Below, piece by piece: positions 9,399-17,532 of a DNA stretch of 64,000 nucleotides. Position numbers and translations under genes: made by a program. The stretch is from AC-32 sp963704005. Its GTDB lineage: Bacteria; Actinomycetota; Thermoleophilia; Gaiellales; Gaiellaceae. The notes under the pieces were generated by a model. It did no database searches and was not told where the DNA came from. It saw nothing but the letters and a program-made list of their open reading frames with translations. The stretch spans positions 806,001 to 870,000 of the forward strand of contig CAVPGJ010000005.1 in the NCBI GenBank assembly GCA_963704005.1. Direction: 5' to 3'. The number at the start of each line of letters is the position of its first letter. Within the stretch, counting starts at the first letter, position 1.

Positions 9399-9991
9399 GG
9401 AGTCTTGCGCCGGGTGCGGAGAGCGCGTAACCGCTTCGTCACGGTCAACCCGGCGGCGAGCACGAGCAGTGCGGCGCCGAGCGAGGCGAGGACGAGCAGC
9501 GGGATCGGCACGGCGTCGGCGTTGCTCGTGCCGAGATTGTCGATCGCCCGCCGGTAGGCCGAGGGCGAAGGATCGTGGCCGGTCGCGGACGGGCTGCCGC
9601 CGCTGCCGCCGTTGCCGTTCGAGCCGCCTCCGGCCGACGGGTTGACCCCCTGCGTCGTGCGCTTCTCCCTGTGCGCGATCTGCGCCTGAAGGGCGGCGTT
9701 GATCACGTCTGCTGCGTCCGAGTAGTCGCGCGCGTCCTCCGGCAGGTTGCGGATCGCGTCGCGGTAGCAGTGCAGCGGGTAGACGCCGATGGCATGGCCC
9801 TTCGACCAGTCGTTCAGGACCTGCTGCCAGCAGGGCGTGGCAGCGACGGCGGGGCCCGGCATGAGAGCGGCCAGGGCCAGCCCTGCCCCGAGGGCGATCA
9901 GAGCTGTTATGTGCGCTGTTGGGCGCTTGCGCATCTGGTTGCCGGGCAGTGGGTGCGGCGCGGCCAGTCTGCCCGTCCTGCGTGATCGCAT
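9395..9991 (-). CDS. Secreted, C-terminally membrane-anchored protein of unknown function
   Basis: Up to 198 residues from ATG 9991; a second in-frame ATG at 9934 (MRKRPTAHITAL...) would place the signal peptide right at the N-terminus and is the more likely start. The protein has a signal peptide (ITALIALGAGLALAALMPGPAVA), a compact domain with a pair of Cys (PCWQQ...LHCYRDAI), a low-complexity Gly/Ser/Asn linker, and one C-terminal membrane helix followed by a basic tail (TKRLRALRTRRKTP). That layout fits a surface protein anchored by its C-terminus. It is convergent with the preceding cyclase gene, overlapping by 4 bases. No family recognised. Confidence 0.7.
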   Translation of the reverse strand: MRSRRTGRLAAPHPLPGNQMRKRPTAHITALIALGAGLALAALMPGPAVAATPCWQQVLNDWSKGHAIGVYPLHCYRDAIRNLPEDARDYSDAADVINAALQAQIAHREKRTTQGVNPSAGGGSNGNGGSGGSPSATGHDPSPSAYRRAIDNLGTSNADAVPIPLLVLASLGAALLVLAAGLTVTKRLRALRTRRKTP

Positions 9992-10059
9992 GGTAATCGC
10001 CGGGTTAGCGCTTTGTAAACGAAGCGCCGGACGGCCTCGCTGTTAGCCTCATCGGCCTG

Positions 10060-11988
10060 ATGTGGAGGGCTCTTGAGCGCCGAGCGGCGCTGCTCCCGCT
10101 CGCGGCCGCCGGCGCTCTCCTGGCGGTCTCCGTGCTCTTCTCGGACGGCTCGTCGGGCGGGCGGCTCGTCTGGATCGGGCTCGCCGCGGTCGTCGCCGCC
10201 GGCGCGCTGGCGACCTGGGCGCTGCTGTTCGAGCGGCCCGTGCTCGGGACCGAGGCGCTCGTCGCCTTCGGGCTGTTCGCGGCCTTCGTCGCCTGGTGCG
10301 GGCTGTCGGTGCTGTGGTCGATCGAGCCCGACCGCTCCTGGGCCTACCTGAACCGCGGGCTCGTCTACCTTGCTCTCGCGGCGATCGGGCTCGCCGCCGG
10401 CGCCTACGTGCCCGGCGCGCGCAGGCTCTGGGCCTACGTGCTGGCCGTCGTGGTCGCGCTCGCGCTCGGCTGGGCGCTGCTCGGGAAGGCGGTGCCGGCG
10501 CTTGGCGGCTCGGGCCGGATCGCGCGGCTCGGCGCGCCGATCGGGTACTGGAACGCGCTCGCGATGCTGCTCGTGTTCGGGCTGCCGCTGGCGCTCTGGC
10601 TCGCCGCTCGCCGCGAGCACCCGCACTGGCTGCGCGCCGCGGGCGTCGTCTACACCTACGCGCTCGTGGTCGCGATCCTGCTGACCTACTCGCGCGGCGG
10701 CGTGCTGGCCGCGGCGATCGCGATCGCGGCGTGGCTCGTGCTCGGCGGGCCGCGGATCGAGAGCGCGGCCGCGCTCCTCCTCGGCGGCGGGGCCGGGCTG
10801 GGCGTCGCGGTCTGGGCCTTCTCGCGGCCCGGGCTGGCGCAGGACGCGCAGGCCCACTCGACGCGCGTGCGCGACGGCGCCTGGTTCGCGTTCGTCTTCG
10901 TCCTCGGCGCGGTCGCGGTCGGGGCGCTCGCGTACCTCGGCTCGCTCGCGGAGGCGGAGAAGCCGCTGGACGATCGTCGCCGGCGACTCGTCGGGCGCGC
11001 CGCGCTCGGCGTGCTGGCGGTGGGCGTCGCGGTCGCGGTGATTGCGCTGGTGGCCGAGTCGAAGCCGCAGGGCTGGTTCCGCGACTTCACCCAGCCGGCG
11101 ACGAACACCTCGGAGACCGTCGGGCCCGGCCGGCTGACGACGATCAGCTCGACGAGCCGCTGGCAGTGGTGGAAGGAGGCCTGGCGCGCCTTCGAGGACC
11201 AGCCGGCACAGGGGAGCGGGGCCGGATCGTTCGAGCTCGCGCACCGGCTCTTCCGGACGAACAACGTCGTCGTCACCGAGCCGCACAACGTGCCGCTCCA
11301 GTTCCTGAGCGAGACCGGCGTGGTCGGCTTCCTGCTCGCGCTCGGGTCGGTGGCCGCGGCCGGCGTCGGGGTGACGCGCGTGTTTCGCGGGCTGGACGGC
11401 GAGGAGCGCGCGGTGGCGGCCGCGCTGATCGTCGGGGTGCTCGCCTGCCTGCTCCACTCGCTCGTCGACTTCGACTGGGACTTCGTCGCGCTCTGCGCGC
11501 CGTTCCTGCTCACGGTCGGCGTCCTACTCGGCGGCGGGCGCACGGTTCCGGCCGCACGGCGCTGGACGCTGGCGCCGGTCCCGGCCGCGCTGGCGCTCGC
11601 GATCGCCTACTCGCTGCTGACGCCCTGGTTCGCGGGACGGGAGACCGACTCGGCCCTCGCCGCGCTCGAGGCCGGGCGGCCCGCCGCCGCCGCGCGCGAC
11701 GCCCACCGGGCAGGGTCGCTCGACCCGCTCGCGATCGACCCGCCGCTCGTCGAGGCCGGGGCCGCGGAACGGCTCGGCGACTTCGGCGCCGCGCGCGCGC
11801 TCTACGTCAAGGCGATCGACCGCCAGCCGCTCAACTGGCGCCCGTGGTACGAGCTCGGTCTCTTCGAGGTCGGTCTCGGCAACGACCGCGCCGCGCTCGC
11901 GCCGCTCCAGCGTGCCGTGGCGCTCGACCGCTACGGCTCGCTCGCGCCGCCGCTGCTGACGCAGCTCGAGGCGAAGCTAGGAGGCTGA
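10060..11988 (+). CDS. O-antigen ligase/polymerase-like membrane protein with TPR tail
   Basis: 642 residues from ATG 10060. About 11 hydrophobic segments occupy residues 10-540. The Wzy_C/O-antigen-ligase signature is recognisable: GRIARLGAPIGYWNALAMLL, LTYSRGGVLAA, and the periplasmic loop with RWQWWKEAWRAFEDQPAQGSGAGSF and the conserved EPHNVPLQFLSETGVVGFLL. After the last helix, about 100 residues form TPR-like helices (LAALEAGRPAAAARDAHRAG, GDFGAARALYVKAI, NDRAALAPLQRAVAL), as in other actinobacterial members. It would join or polymerise cell-surface glycans on lipid carriers. A glycosyltransferase and epimerases nearby fit a surface-glycan role. Its 3' end overlaps the convergent methyltransferase by 12 bases. 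Confidence 0.8.
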   Translation: MWRALERRAALLPLAAAGALLAVSVLFSDGSSGGRLVWIGLAAVVAAGALATWALLFERPVLGTEALVAFGLFAAFVAWCGLSVLWSIEPDRSWAYLNRGLVYLALAAIGLAAGAYVPGARRLWAYVLAVVVALALGWALLGKAVPALGGSGRIARLGAPIGYWNALAMLLVFGLPLALWLAARREHPHWLRAAGVVYTYALVVAILLTYSRGGVLAAAIAIAAWLVLGGPRIESAAALLLGGGAGLGVAVWAFSRPGLAQDAQAHSTRVRDGAWFAFVFVLGAVAVGALAYLGSLAEAEKPLDDRRRRLVGRAALGVLAVGVAVAVIALVAESKPQGWFRDFTQPATNTSETVGPGRLTTISSTSRWQWWKEAWRAFEDQPAQGSGAGSFELAHRLFRTNNVVVTEPHNVPLQFLSETGVVGFLLALGSVAAAGVGVTRVFRGLDGEERAVAAALIVGVLACLLHSLVDFDWDFVALCAPFLLTVGVLLGGGRTVPAARRWTLAPVPAALALAIAYSLLTPWFAGRETDSALAALEAGRPAAAARDAHRAGSLDPLAIDPPLVEAGAAERLGDFGAARALYVKAIDRQPLNWRPWYELGLFEVGLGNDRAALAPLQRAVALDRYGSLAPPLLTQLEAKLGG

Positions 11989-12711
11989 GGCGCGCAGCCA
12001 GATCTGCGTCCAGACGGGGGCGAGGGCGCGGTAGGCCAGCGGCCCGCCCACGTGGAGGGCGACGTCACCGGGGCTGTTCGAGGGCAGCCGCTTGCGGACC
12101 GGATGGAAGCGGCGGATATCGGTGAAGCCCTGGTCGCGGAGGATCCGCTTGAGCTTGTGCGGTGTGTAGCCGAGCTCGGTGACGCCGAACTCGCCCGCGG
12201 CCTTCCGGCCCCCGAAGCGGTGTGTCCAGTTCGGCTCGGCAAGGAGAACGCGGCCGCCCGGCCTGAGCGCGCGCCGGGCGCTCGCCAGGACAAGGTCCGG
12301 GCGCGTGCTGTGGTGGAGCGCGTCGTAGAGCAGGCAGGCGTCGAAGCGCCGGCCGAGGTCGAGCTGCTCCATGTCGCCCACCTCGTAGTGGACGTCGAGC
12401 CCTTCCTCCGCGGCCTGCTCGCGCGCGATCTCGATCATCTCGGGCGAGATGTCGTAGCCCTCGGCGCGGACGCCGTGGCGCGCCGCGAGCCGGCTGATCC
12501 AGCCGCTGCCGCAGCCGAGCTCGCAGAACGTCATCCCCGGGGCGAGCTCGAGCAACTGGACGACGTGCGCGAAGTCGATCAGCAGGCGCGCCGTCTCGTC
12601 CGGCGTGCTCTGGAAGGGCTTCAGCCGGATCCAGGTGCGCCCGGACTCTCCGACCGCGCGCGGATAGTCGACCTCGGCCTGCTTGCGGTCGTCGTCAGGT
12701 CGCACGGGCAC
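11977..12711 (-). CDS. SAM-dependent methyltransferase (tandem copy 2)
   Basis: 244 residues. Class I methyltransferase: motif I CELGCGSGWISRLAARHG, motif II acidic EGYDISPEMIEIA (ribose-binding Asp), then DMEQLDLGRRFDACLLYDALHH and LRPGGRVLLAEP. No membrane segment. It is clearly a paralogue of the gene directly upstream (11 of 12 residues agree over DGRxWxRxKPF-type stretches and most of the core). The two overlap by 17 bases, so they are a recent-to-moderate tandem duplication in one operon. Substrate unknown; the conserved tail (VWTQIWLRA) is shared by both copies and may define the subfamily. Neighbouring glycan genes suggest a sugar or lipid acceptor, but this is only context. Confidence 0.85.
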   Translation of the reverse strand: MPVRPDDDRKQAEVDYPRAVGESGRTWIRLKPFQSTPDETARLLIDFAHVVQLLELAPGMTFCELGCGSGWISRLAARHGVRAEGYDISPEMIEIAREQAAEEGLDVHYEVGDMEQLDLGRRFDACLLYDALHHSTRPDLVLASARRALRPGGRVLLAEPNWTHRFGGRKAAGEFGVTELGYTPHKLKRILRDQGFTDIRRFHPVRKRLPSNSPGDVALHVGGPLAYRALAPVWTQIWLRASAS

Positions 12712-13420
12712 GCAGCCAGATCTGCGTCCAGAAGGGGCCGAGCGCGCGGTAGACGAGCGGCTCGGCCACGTGCGCGGCGACGTCGCGCGGTGCGTTCGAG
12801 AACAGCCGCTTGCGCGTGTTGTGAAAGCGGCTGATGTCGGTGAAACCCTGTTCCCGCAGCAGGCGCTTGAGCCGGCGGGGGCTGTAGCCGAGCTCGGTCA
12901 CGCCGTACTCCGCCGAGGCCTCGCGCCCCTGGAAGCGATGCTTCCAGTTCGGCTCGGCGAGCAGCAGCATCCCGCCCGGCTTGAGCGCGCGGTGCGCGGT
13001 CGCGAAGACGAGCTCGGCGCGCGGGGTGTGGTGGAGCGCGTCGTAGAGCAGGCACCTGTCGAAGCGCCGGCCGAGGTCGAGCTGCTCCATGTCGCCGGTC
13101 TCGAAGTGGACGTCGAGCCCCTCCTCGGCGGCCAGCTCGCGGGCGATCTCGATCATCTCCGGCGAGATGTCGTAGCCCTCGGCGTGGAGACCGTGGCGGG
13201 CCGCGAAGCGGGTCATCCAGCCGGAGCCGCAGCCGAGCTCGCAGAGGCTCATGCCGGCGCGCAGGTCGAGCAGCTGCAAGACGTAGCCGAAGTCGATCAG
13301 CAGGCGCGCCGACTCGCGCGGCTCGTTCCCGAACGGCTTCGAGCGGAGCCAGGCGCGGCCGTCCTCGCCGATTGCCCGCGGGTAGTCGATCTCGGCCTGC
13401 TTGCGGTCCTCGTCCGGCAT
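12695..13420 (-). CDS. SAM-dependent methyltransferase (tandem copy 1)
   Basis: 241 residues from ATG 13420 (MPDEDRKQAEIDYPRAIGED). An open frame upstream adds a low-complexity Arg/Ser/Pro stretch that is not shared with the paralogue, so I reject the longer start. Motifs: CELGCGSGWMTRFAARHG, EGYDISPEMIEIARELAAEEG, LYDALHHTPRAEL, LKPGGMLLLAEPNWKHRF. The two copies differ mainly in surface helices, which could mean the same reaction with diverged acceptor or a heterodimer. The start is divergent from the cytochrome c gene 23 bases away, so the two promoters overlap in this short gap. Confidence 0.85.
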   Translation of the reverse strand: MPDEDRKQAEIDYPRAIGEDGRAWLRSKPFGNEPRESARLLIDFGYVLQLLDLRAGMSLCELGCGSGWMTRFAARHGLHAEGYDISPEMIEIARELAAEEGLDVHFETGDMEQLDLGRRFDRCLLYDALHHTPRAELVFATAHRALKPGGMLLLAEPNWKHRFQGREASAEYGVTELGYSPRRLKRLLREQGFTDISRFHNTRKRLFSNAPRDVAAHVAEPLVYRALGPFWTQIWLRARAT

Positions 13421-13443
13421 TCGCCCGATGATAAGACCCGGTC

Positions 13444-13779
13444 GTGGCTCGGAGACGGCAGGCACTCCTGGTGATCGCGGCGCTGGCGCCGGCCGGGCTC
13501 GCGGGCATGCTGGCCGGCTGCGGGACGACGCGCTCCGGGGCGGCCCCTGTGACCGGTAAGGCGCTGTTCGCGGACCTCGGCTGCGGGAGCTGCCACACGC
13601 TCGCCGCGGCCGGCGCACACGGGACGATCGGGACGAACCTCGACGCCGACCCGCCGAGCCGTGGTGCCGTCGTCGATGCGGTGACCAACGGTGCCAGTGG
13701 GATGCCGTCGTTCAAGGCGCGGCTGACTGCCAAGCAGATCCGCGACCTGGCGGCCTACGTCGTCACGGAGACGCACTGA
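13444..13779 (+). CDS. Small c-type cytochrome lipoprotein
   Basis: 111 residues from GTG 13444. N-terminal signal with a lipobox (LAGMLAGC, Cys about residue 25), so it is probably a lipid-anchored exported protein. A single heme site CGSCH follows at about residue 48, with a Met axial-ligand candidate in GASGMPSFKARL and the conserved C-terminal helix (LTAKQIRDLAAYVVT) of class I cytochromes (Cytochrome_CBB3/C family). It would carry electrons on the outer face of the membrane. No oxidase or reductase is adjacent, so its partner is not evident. Confidence 0.9.
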   Translation: MARRRQALLVIAALAPAGLAGMLAGCGTTRSGAAPVTGKALFADLGCGSCHTLAAAGAHGTIGTNLDADPPSRGAVVDAVTNGASGMPSFKARLTAKQIRDLAAYVVTETH

Positions 13780-13783
13780 AGCG

Positions 13784-14284
13784 TCAGGCGCGGCCGAGCA
13801 CCACGGCGAGCTGGGCGCCGTGCAGGTCGCGGGCCCGCAGGCCGTCGAGCGGCGAGACCAGGGCGAGGCCGAGGTCGTGCGCGAGCCGAACCGCCTCACG
13901 GCGGAAGGTTCCGCGGTAGATGACGACGCTGCGGCCGTAGTTGCCGCGCGCGTTGCCGACGAGCCCGACCTTGTAGCCGCGCGCGCGCACGCGCGAGGCT
14001 GTGGTTGCCGCGGCGCCCGCGATCCCGTTTCCGTTCAGGACGGTCACGCGCACGGCCCGGCGGGCGAGGATCGGCGTCGTCGGCGCCTTCGGCTTCGCCG
14101 GTGCGGTCACGTGCTTGCGCGCAGACGCGCGCGCTGCCTGGGCGACCGGCTTGGCCAGGAGCGCGGTGCCGGCGACGACCAGGCCGAGCAGCTCGAGGGT
14201 CGCGACTCCGGCCGCGACGACGGCGATCGTTCGCCAGGGGTGAGGCCGGCTGGGGTTCGGCAACGCGTGCTCCACGGGGAGCAT
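13784..14284 (-). CDS. LytR_C-domain membrane-anchored protein
   Basis: 166 residues from ATG 14284. A basic N-terminus is followed by one membrane helix (IAVVAAGVATLELLGLVVAGTALL, residues 19-42), an Ala/Pro/Lys-rich linker, and a C-terminal LytR_C domain: VRVTVLNGNGIAGAAATTASRVRARGYKVG with the family's NGNG turn. LytR_C domains occur alone or with LCP enzymes that attach glycopolymers to peptidoglycan; this one has no LCP domain. It lies between a cytochrome gene and a glycosyltransferase, both outside its own reading direction or operon. A cell-wall glycopolymer accessory role is inference from the family. Confidence 0.8.
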   Translation of the reverse strand: MLPVEHALPNPSRPHPWRTIAVVAAGVATLELLGLVVAGTALLAKPVAQAARASARKHVTAPAKPKAPTTPILARRAVRVTVLNGNGIAGAAATTASRVRARGYKVGLVGNARGNYGRSVVIYRGTFRREAVRLAHDLGLALVSPLDGLRARDLHGAQLAVVLGRA

Positions 14285-14346
14285 CGGTTTCGCCGCGAAA
14301 CGGCTTGATCCTTCCCTGCCGAAGTCGTTCTCTCGAAGCCGACGGA

Positions 14347-14367
14347 TCGACCGGTCATTTCAGACGG
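14347..14367 (+). repeat. 21-bp direct repeat, left copy (repeat-family head)
   Basis: TCGACCGGTCATTTCAGACG plus a final G. It matches exactly the head of the structured repeat at 15924-15944, and the two copies bracket the glycosyltransferase gene. Here the head is not followed by the large hairpins; instead a short stem (GACCTA...TAGGTC) spans the stop codon of that gene. Confidence 0.8.
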
Positions 14368-14369
14368 AC

Positions 14370-15935
14370 CTACCACTTTCTTAGGTCGTGCCCGTCGAAG
14401 TAGGCGAACACCGCCGGCCGCGAGGGGTGCGGCGCCGCGACCGCGAGGCGGCGGAGCCCGGGCGGGAAGTCCGCGGGGCCGCCGCGCGAGAAGTCGCAGT
14501 CGCCGTTGAGGGCGGCCTGCCTGCGCAGGACCGGGAAGTCGAACGGCGCATCCCAGGTCGAGCGTGCGCGGAACCTGCCGTCCGGGAGCCGCTGGAGGCG
14601 AACCGCTCCCGCCTTCTGCGAGCGGACGTGCACCGGTATGCAGAACGCCGTCGCGAGGTCGCGCCGCCCGGCCTGCGCGACCGCGTCGTCGATGTCGCCG
14701 TCGGTGAACACGATCGCCGTGCGGTAGGTCAGCGGCGCTGTCAGGAGCACGAGCTCCCCGTTCCGCGGGCCGAGCCGCGTCGCCTGGCGGACGATTCGCG
14801 CCGAGATCCGGCCGGCGATCACCCAGTTCCAGGCGGTGCCCAGGCAGAGCGCGGCCAGGACGACGCCGAGCGGCGCGAGCAGCCACGGCCGCCAAGGCAC
14901 CACCGCCGCCACGAGCAGGGCGAGCCCGACCGACGGGAGGAAGATCAACCGCTCGCCGTTGGCGTTGTTCAGGTCGACTGCGATGTTCAGCGATGGGAGC
15001 GCGCTGACCGCGAACCAGGCGATGCCGGTCGCCGCGACAAGCAGCGCGCCTGTTTGCCGGCGCATGCCCCACAGCCGCCAGACGAGCAGGGCCAGAAGCA
15101 CAGCGGGGACGAGCAGTAGCACCGGGTTGCGAACGAGCTCGAGCTGAGGCGGGCTGACCGCGGCCACCACGTAGGAGACGGCTACTACGACGACGCGCAG
15201 CGGCCGCCATGGGTAGGCGCCCTCGTAGCCGCCGATGCCGCCGATCACGATCGTGCGCACCGCGAACACGGCGAGGAGCGACGCGAGCATCGCGACTGCT
15301 GTGAGGTAGCGGCGCCGCCCGAGGCGCGCGAGGTCCGGCGGCGGGATCAGCCAGAGGACGAGAAGCGCGAGCGCCGGTAGGACGAAGGCGCTCTCCTTCG
15401 ACAGTGCCGCGGCCGCGGCGAACGCAGCCGCCCCGCCGATCCGAACCCACTCGCGCCGCGAGACCGCGCAGAGCACCGCGGCCAGCGCGAGCAGCGTTGC
15501 CGTCAGGTCGGTCGAGCCGGTGATCCAGACGACCGACTCGCCGTGCCGCGGGTAGACGGCGAAGAAGCCGGCCGCGATCCAGGCCGCCGGCGAGCCGATC
15601 AGCCGCCGGGCCAGCAGCCAGACCTCGAGCACGATCGCTGCGTAGAGGGCGAGGTTGACCGCGTGGAAGGCGAATGCGTCGCGGCCCCAGAGCCGGTAGA
15701 GCCAGCTCTCCCAGCTCACCCAGAGCGGCCGGTAGAAGAAGCCCGCGTGCCCGGCCTGGCCGGCCGAGTTGCGGTCGAAGGCCCAGCCGAGCCCGTGGAA
15801 GTGGCGCATCAGCGTGACGAGCGGGTAGTCGTCACCGACGAGACCCGACCAGAGCGCCGGCAGGAAGACGAGCGCCCCGAGGGCGGCCACCCCCAACGGT
15901 GGTAACGCCTGACGAAGGACGTGTCGACCGGTCAT
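14370..15935 (-). CDS. Polytopic glycosyltransferase (GT39/ArnT/PMT-like fold)
   Basis: 521 residues if started at ATG 15935; a further in-frame ATG at 15956 lies inside the repeat hairpin. About 10-11 membrane helices. The first outer loop carries the acidic pair GDDYPLVTLMRHFHG, the position of the catalytic Asp in GT-C lipid-linked-sugar transferases, followed by RPLWVSWESWLYRLWG. The C-terminal 130 residues are soluble, beta-rich and probably outside. The likely role is transfer of a sugar from a polyprenyl carrier to a protein or surface glycan; the acceptor is unknown. The start codon is formed by the repeat head (CAT in the + strand at 15933-15935) and an identical 21-bp repeat lies just past the stop. 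Confidence 0.75.
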   Translation of the reverse strand: MTGRHVLRQALPPLGVAALGALVFLPALWSGLVGDDYPLVTLMRHFHGLGWAFDRNSAGQAGHAGFFYRPLWVSWESWLYRLWGRDAFAFHAVNLALYAAIVLEVWLLARRLIGSPAAWIAAGFFAVYPRHGESVVWITGSTDLTATLLALAAVLCAVSRREWVRIGGAAAFAAAAALSKESAFVLPALALLVLWLIPPPDLARLGRRRYLTAVAMLASLLAVFAVRTIVIGGIGGYEGAYPWRPLRVVVVAVSYVVAAVSPPQLELVRNPVLLLVPAVLLALLVWRLWGMRRQTGALLVAATGIAWFAVSALPSLNIAVDLNNANGERLIFLPSVGLALLVAAVVPWRPWLLAPLGVVLAALCLGTAWNWVIAGRISARIVRQATRLGPRNGELVLLTAPLTYRTAIVFTDGDIDDAVAQAGRRDLATAFCIPVHVRSQKAGAVRLQRLPDGRFRARSTWDAPFDFPVLRRQAALNGDCDFSRGGPADFPPGLRRLAVAAPHPSRPAVFAYFDGHDLRKW

Positions 15936-15998
15936 TTCAGACGGCCGCGTGGGCAAAGCCCACGCGGCCTGAGCGAGACGCCGCGAGCGGCGTCTCGG
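15921..15998 (+). repeat. Two-hairpin structured repeat, copy A
   Basis: Head containing CGACCGGTCATTTCAGACGG, then a perfect 12-bp stem (15943-15954 with 15958-15969; loop AAA), linker CTGAGC, then a 10-bp stem (15975-15984 with 15987-15996; loop GA). It fills the gap between the glycosyltransferase start and the epimerase stop. Same architecture as copies at 42751-42816, 53781-53842 and 54421-54499. Confidence 0.85.
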
Positions 15999-16017
15999 CC
16001 GCCGAGCGCTGTGCGCC

Positions 16018-16914
16018 TCATCCCAGGAGCGATTCCCAGGTCAGCCGCAGCCCCTCCTCGAGGTCGACCTCGGGTCGCCAGCCGAGCTCGCGCCCGGCGA
16101 GCGAGACGTCGAGGACGCTGCGCTGCAGCTCGCCGAGCCTGGCCTCGGCGTGCTCTGCCTGGAGCTCGGAGCCCGCGACCCGCCGGCAGAGCTCGTACAG
16201 CTCGAGCACCGACGTCTCGATCCCGGTGCCGACGTTGAAGACGCCGCCGTCTTGTCCGGCCGCCGCGAGCGACGCGCGGGCCACGTCGCCCGCGTAGACG
16301 TAGTCGCGCGTTTGGCCGCCGTCGCCGAAGATCCGCGCCGTCTCGCCCGCCGCGAGCCGCCCGAGGAAGATGGCGACCACGCCCGCCTCGCCCTTGGGGT
16401 CCTGCCGCGGCCCGTAGACGTTTCCGTAGCGAAGGGAGACGTACCGGGTGCCGTAGAGGCGGTTGTAGCCGGCCAGGTACTCCTCTCCGGCGAGCTTGGA
16501 GACGCCATAGGGCGCGACCGGCCGCCGCTCTGCGTTCTCCGGGGCAGGGCCGTCGCACTCGCCGTAGATCGCACCGCCGGTCGAGGCGAACACGACCTGT
16601 GTCCCGTGCCGCCGCGCCGCCTCGAGCACCCGGATCGTCCCGAGCACGTTCGTGGCCGCGTCGTCCGCCGGTCGCTCGACGGACACCCGCACGTCGACCT
16701 GCGCCGCGAGGTGGAAGCAGGCCTCGGCGCCTTCGAAGTGCGCGTCGACCGGCTCGCGGACGTCGGCGACCTCGAGCTGGGCGCCGTCGGGGACGTTCTC
16801 GCGCTTGCCGCTCGAGAGGTCGTCGAGGACGAGCACCTCGTCGCCGCGGGCGAGCAGCGCGTCGACCACGTGCGAGCCGATGAACCCGGCCCCTCCTGTC
16901 ACGATCGCTCGCAA
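16018..16914 (-). CDS. NAD-dependent epimerase/dehydratase (UDP-glucose 4-epimerase type)
   Basis: 298 residues. I start it at TTG 16914, which gives the canonical N-terminus RAIVTGGAGFIGSHVVDALL; an open frame continues far upstream through tmk but is not real. The NAD site GGAGFIG is at residues 7-13. Catalytic Ser/Thr lies in FASTGGAIYGE, and Tyr/Lys in APYGVSKLAGEEY (YxxxK). The rest matches extended SDRs acting on nucleotide sugars (RYGNVYGPRQDPKGEAG, DYVYAGDVARA, NVGTGIETSV). Probable role: a nucleotide-sugar 4-epimerase for surface glycans. Divergent from tmk with a 21-base gap; TAGGAT in that gap could be a -10 for a leaderless transcript. Confidence 0.85.
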   Translation of the reverse strand: MRAIVTGGAGFIGSHVVDALLARGDEVLVLDDLSSGKRENVPDGAQLEVADVREPVDAHFEGAEACFHLAAQVDVRVSVERPADDAATNVLGTIRVLEAARRHGTQVVFASTGGAIYGECDGPAPENAERRPVAPYGVSKLAGEEYLAGYNRLYGTRYVSLRYGNVYGPRQDPKGEAGVVAIFLGRLAAGETARIFGDGGQTRDYVYAGDVARASLAAAGQDGGVFNVGTGIETSVLELYELCRRVAGSELQAEHAEARLGELQRSVLDVSLAGRELGWRPEVDLEEGLRLTWESLLG

Positions 16915-16935
16915 GGGCCGTATCCTAGGCGCGCG

Positions 16936-17532
16936 GTGTTTGTGACCTTTGAAGGGATCGACGGCTCGGGAAAGTCGACGCAGGCGGGGCTGCTCGCGGA
17001 GGCGCTCGCGGCGGACGGGCGCGACGTCGTCGCCACCCGCGAGCCGGGCGGAACGGAGGCGGGCGAGCGGATCCGCGAGCTGATCCTCTCGGGCCCGGAG
17101 ATCGCGCCCTGGACGGAGGCCGCCCTCTTCGCCGCGGCTCGCGCGCAGCTCGTCGAGGAGGTGATCGCTCCTGGCCTCGCCCGCGGTGCCGACGTCGTCT
17201 GCGACCGCTACCTCGACTCGTCGCTCGCCTACCAGGGGATCGCGCGCGGCCTGGGCGTCGAGCGGGTGCTCGAGCTGAACGTCCACGCAATCAAGGGGAT
17301 CCTTCCCGACCGGACGTTCCTGCTCCTGGTCGACCCCGGGGAGGCGGCGCGGCGGCGGCGCGAGCCCGGCGACCGGATCGAGCGCGAGGACGAGGACTTC
17401 CGCGCCCGGGTCGCCGAGGCCTACCGCGAGCTCGCGGCGGCGTTCCCGCAGCGGATCGTGGCGATCGACGGGACGCGGCCGCCCCGCGAGATCGCGGAGG
17501 AGATCCTCGAGGGTGTTCGAGAGCATTCCTGA
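16936..17532 (+). CDS. tmk: Thymidylate kinase
   Basis: 198 residues from GTG 16936 (VFVTFEGIDGSGKSTQ). Converts dTMP to dTDP for DNA synthesis in the cytoplasm. P-loop GIDGSGKST (residues 7-15), the DRYLDSSLAYQG motif with the catalytic DRY, and the LID region REPGDRIEREDEDF. TREPGGTEAGERIRELIL is the family's dTMP-binding segment. Normal family length (about 200-210). The 3' end overlaps holB by 20 bases; tmk-holB pairing is a widely conserved arrangement, which supports both calls. Confidence 0.95.
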   Translation: MFVTFEGIDGSGKSTQAGLLAEALAADGRDVVATREPGGTEAGERIRELILSGPEIAPWTEAALFAAARAQLVEEVIAPGLARGADVVCDRYLDSSLAYQGIARGLGVERVLELNVHAIKGILPDRTFLLLVDPGEAARRRREPGDRIEREDEDFRARVAEAYRELAAAFPQRIVAIDGTRPPREIAEEILEGVREHS

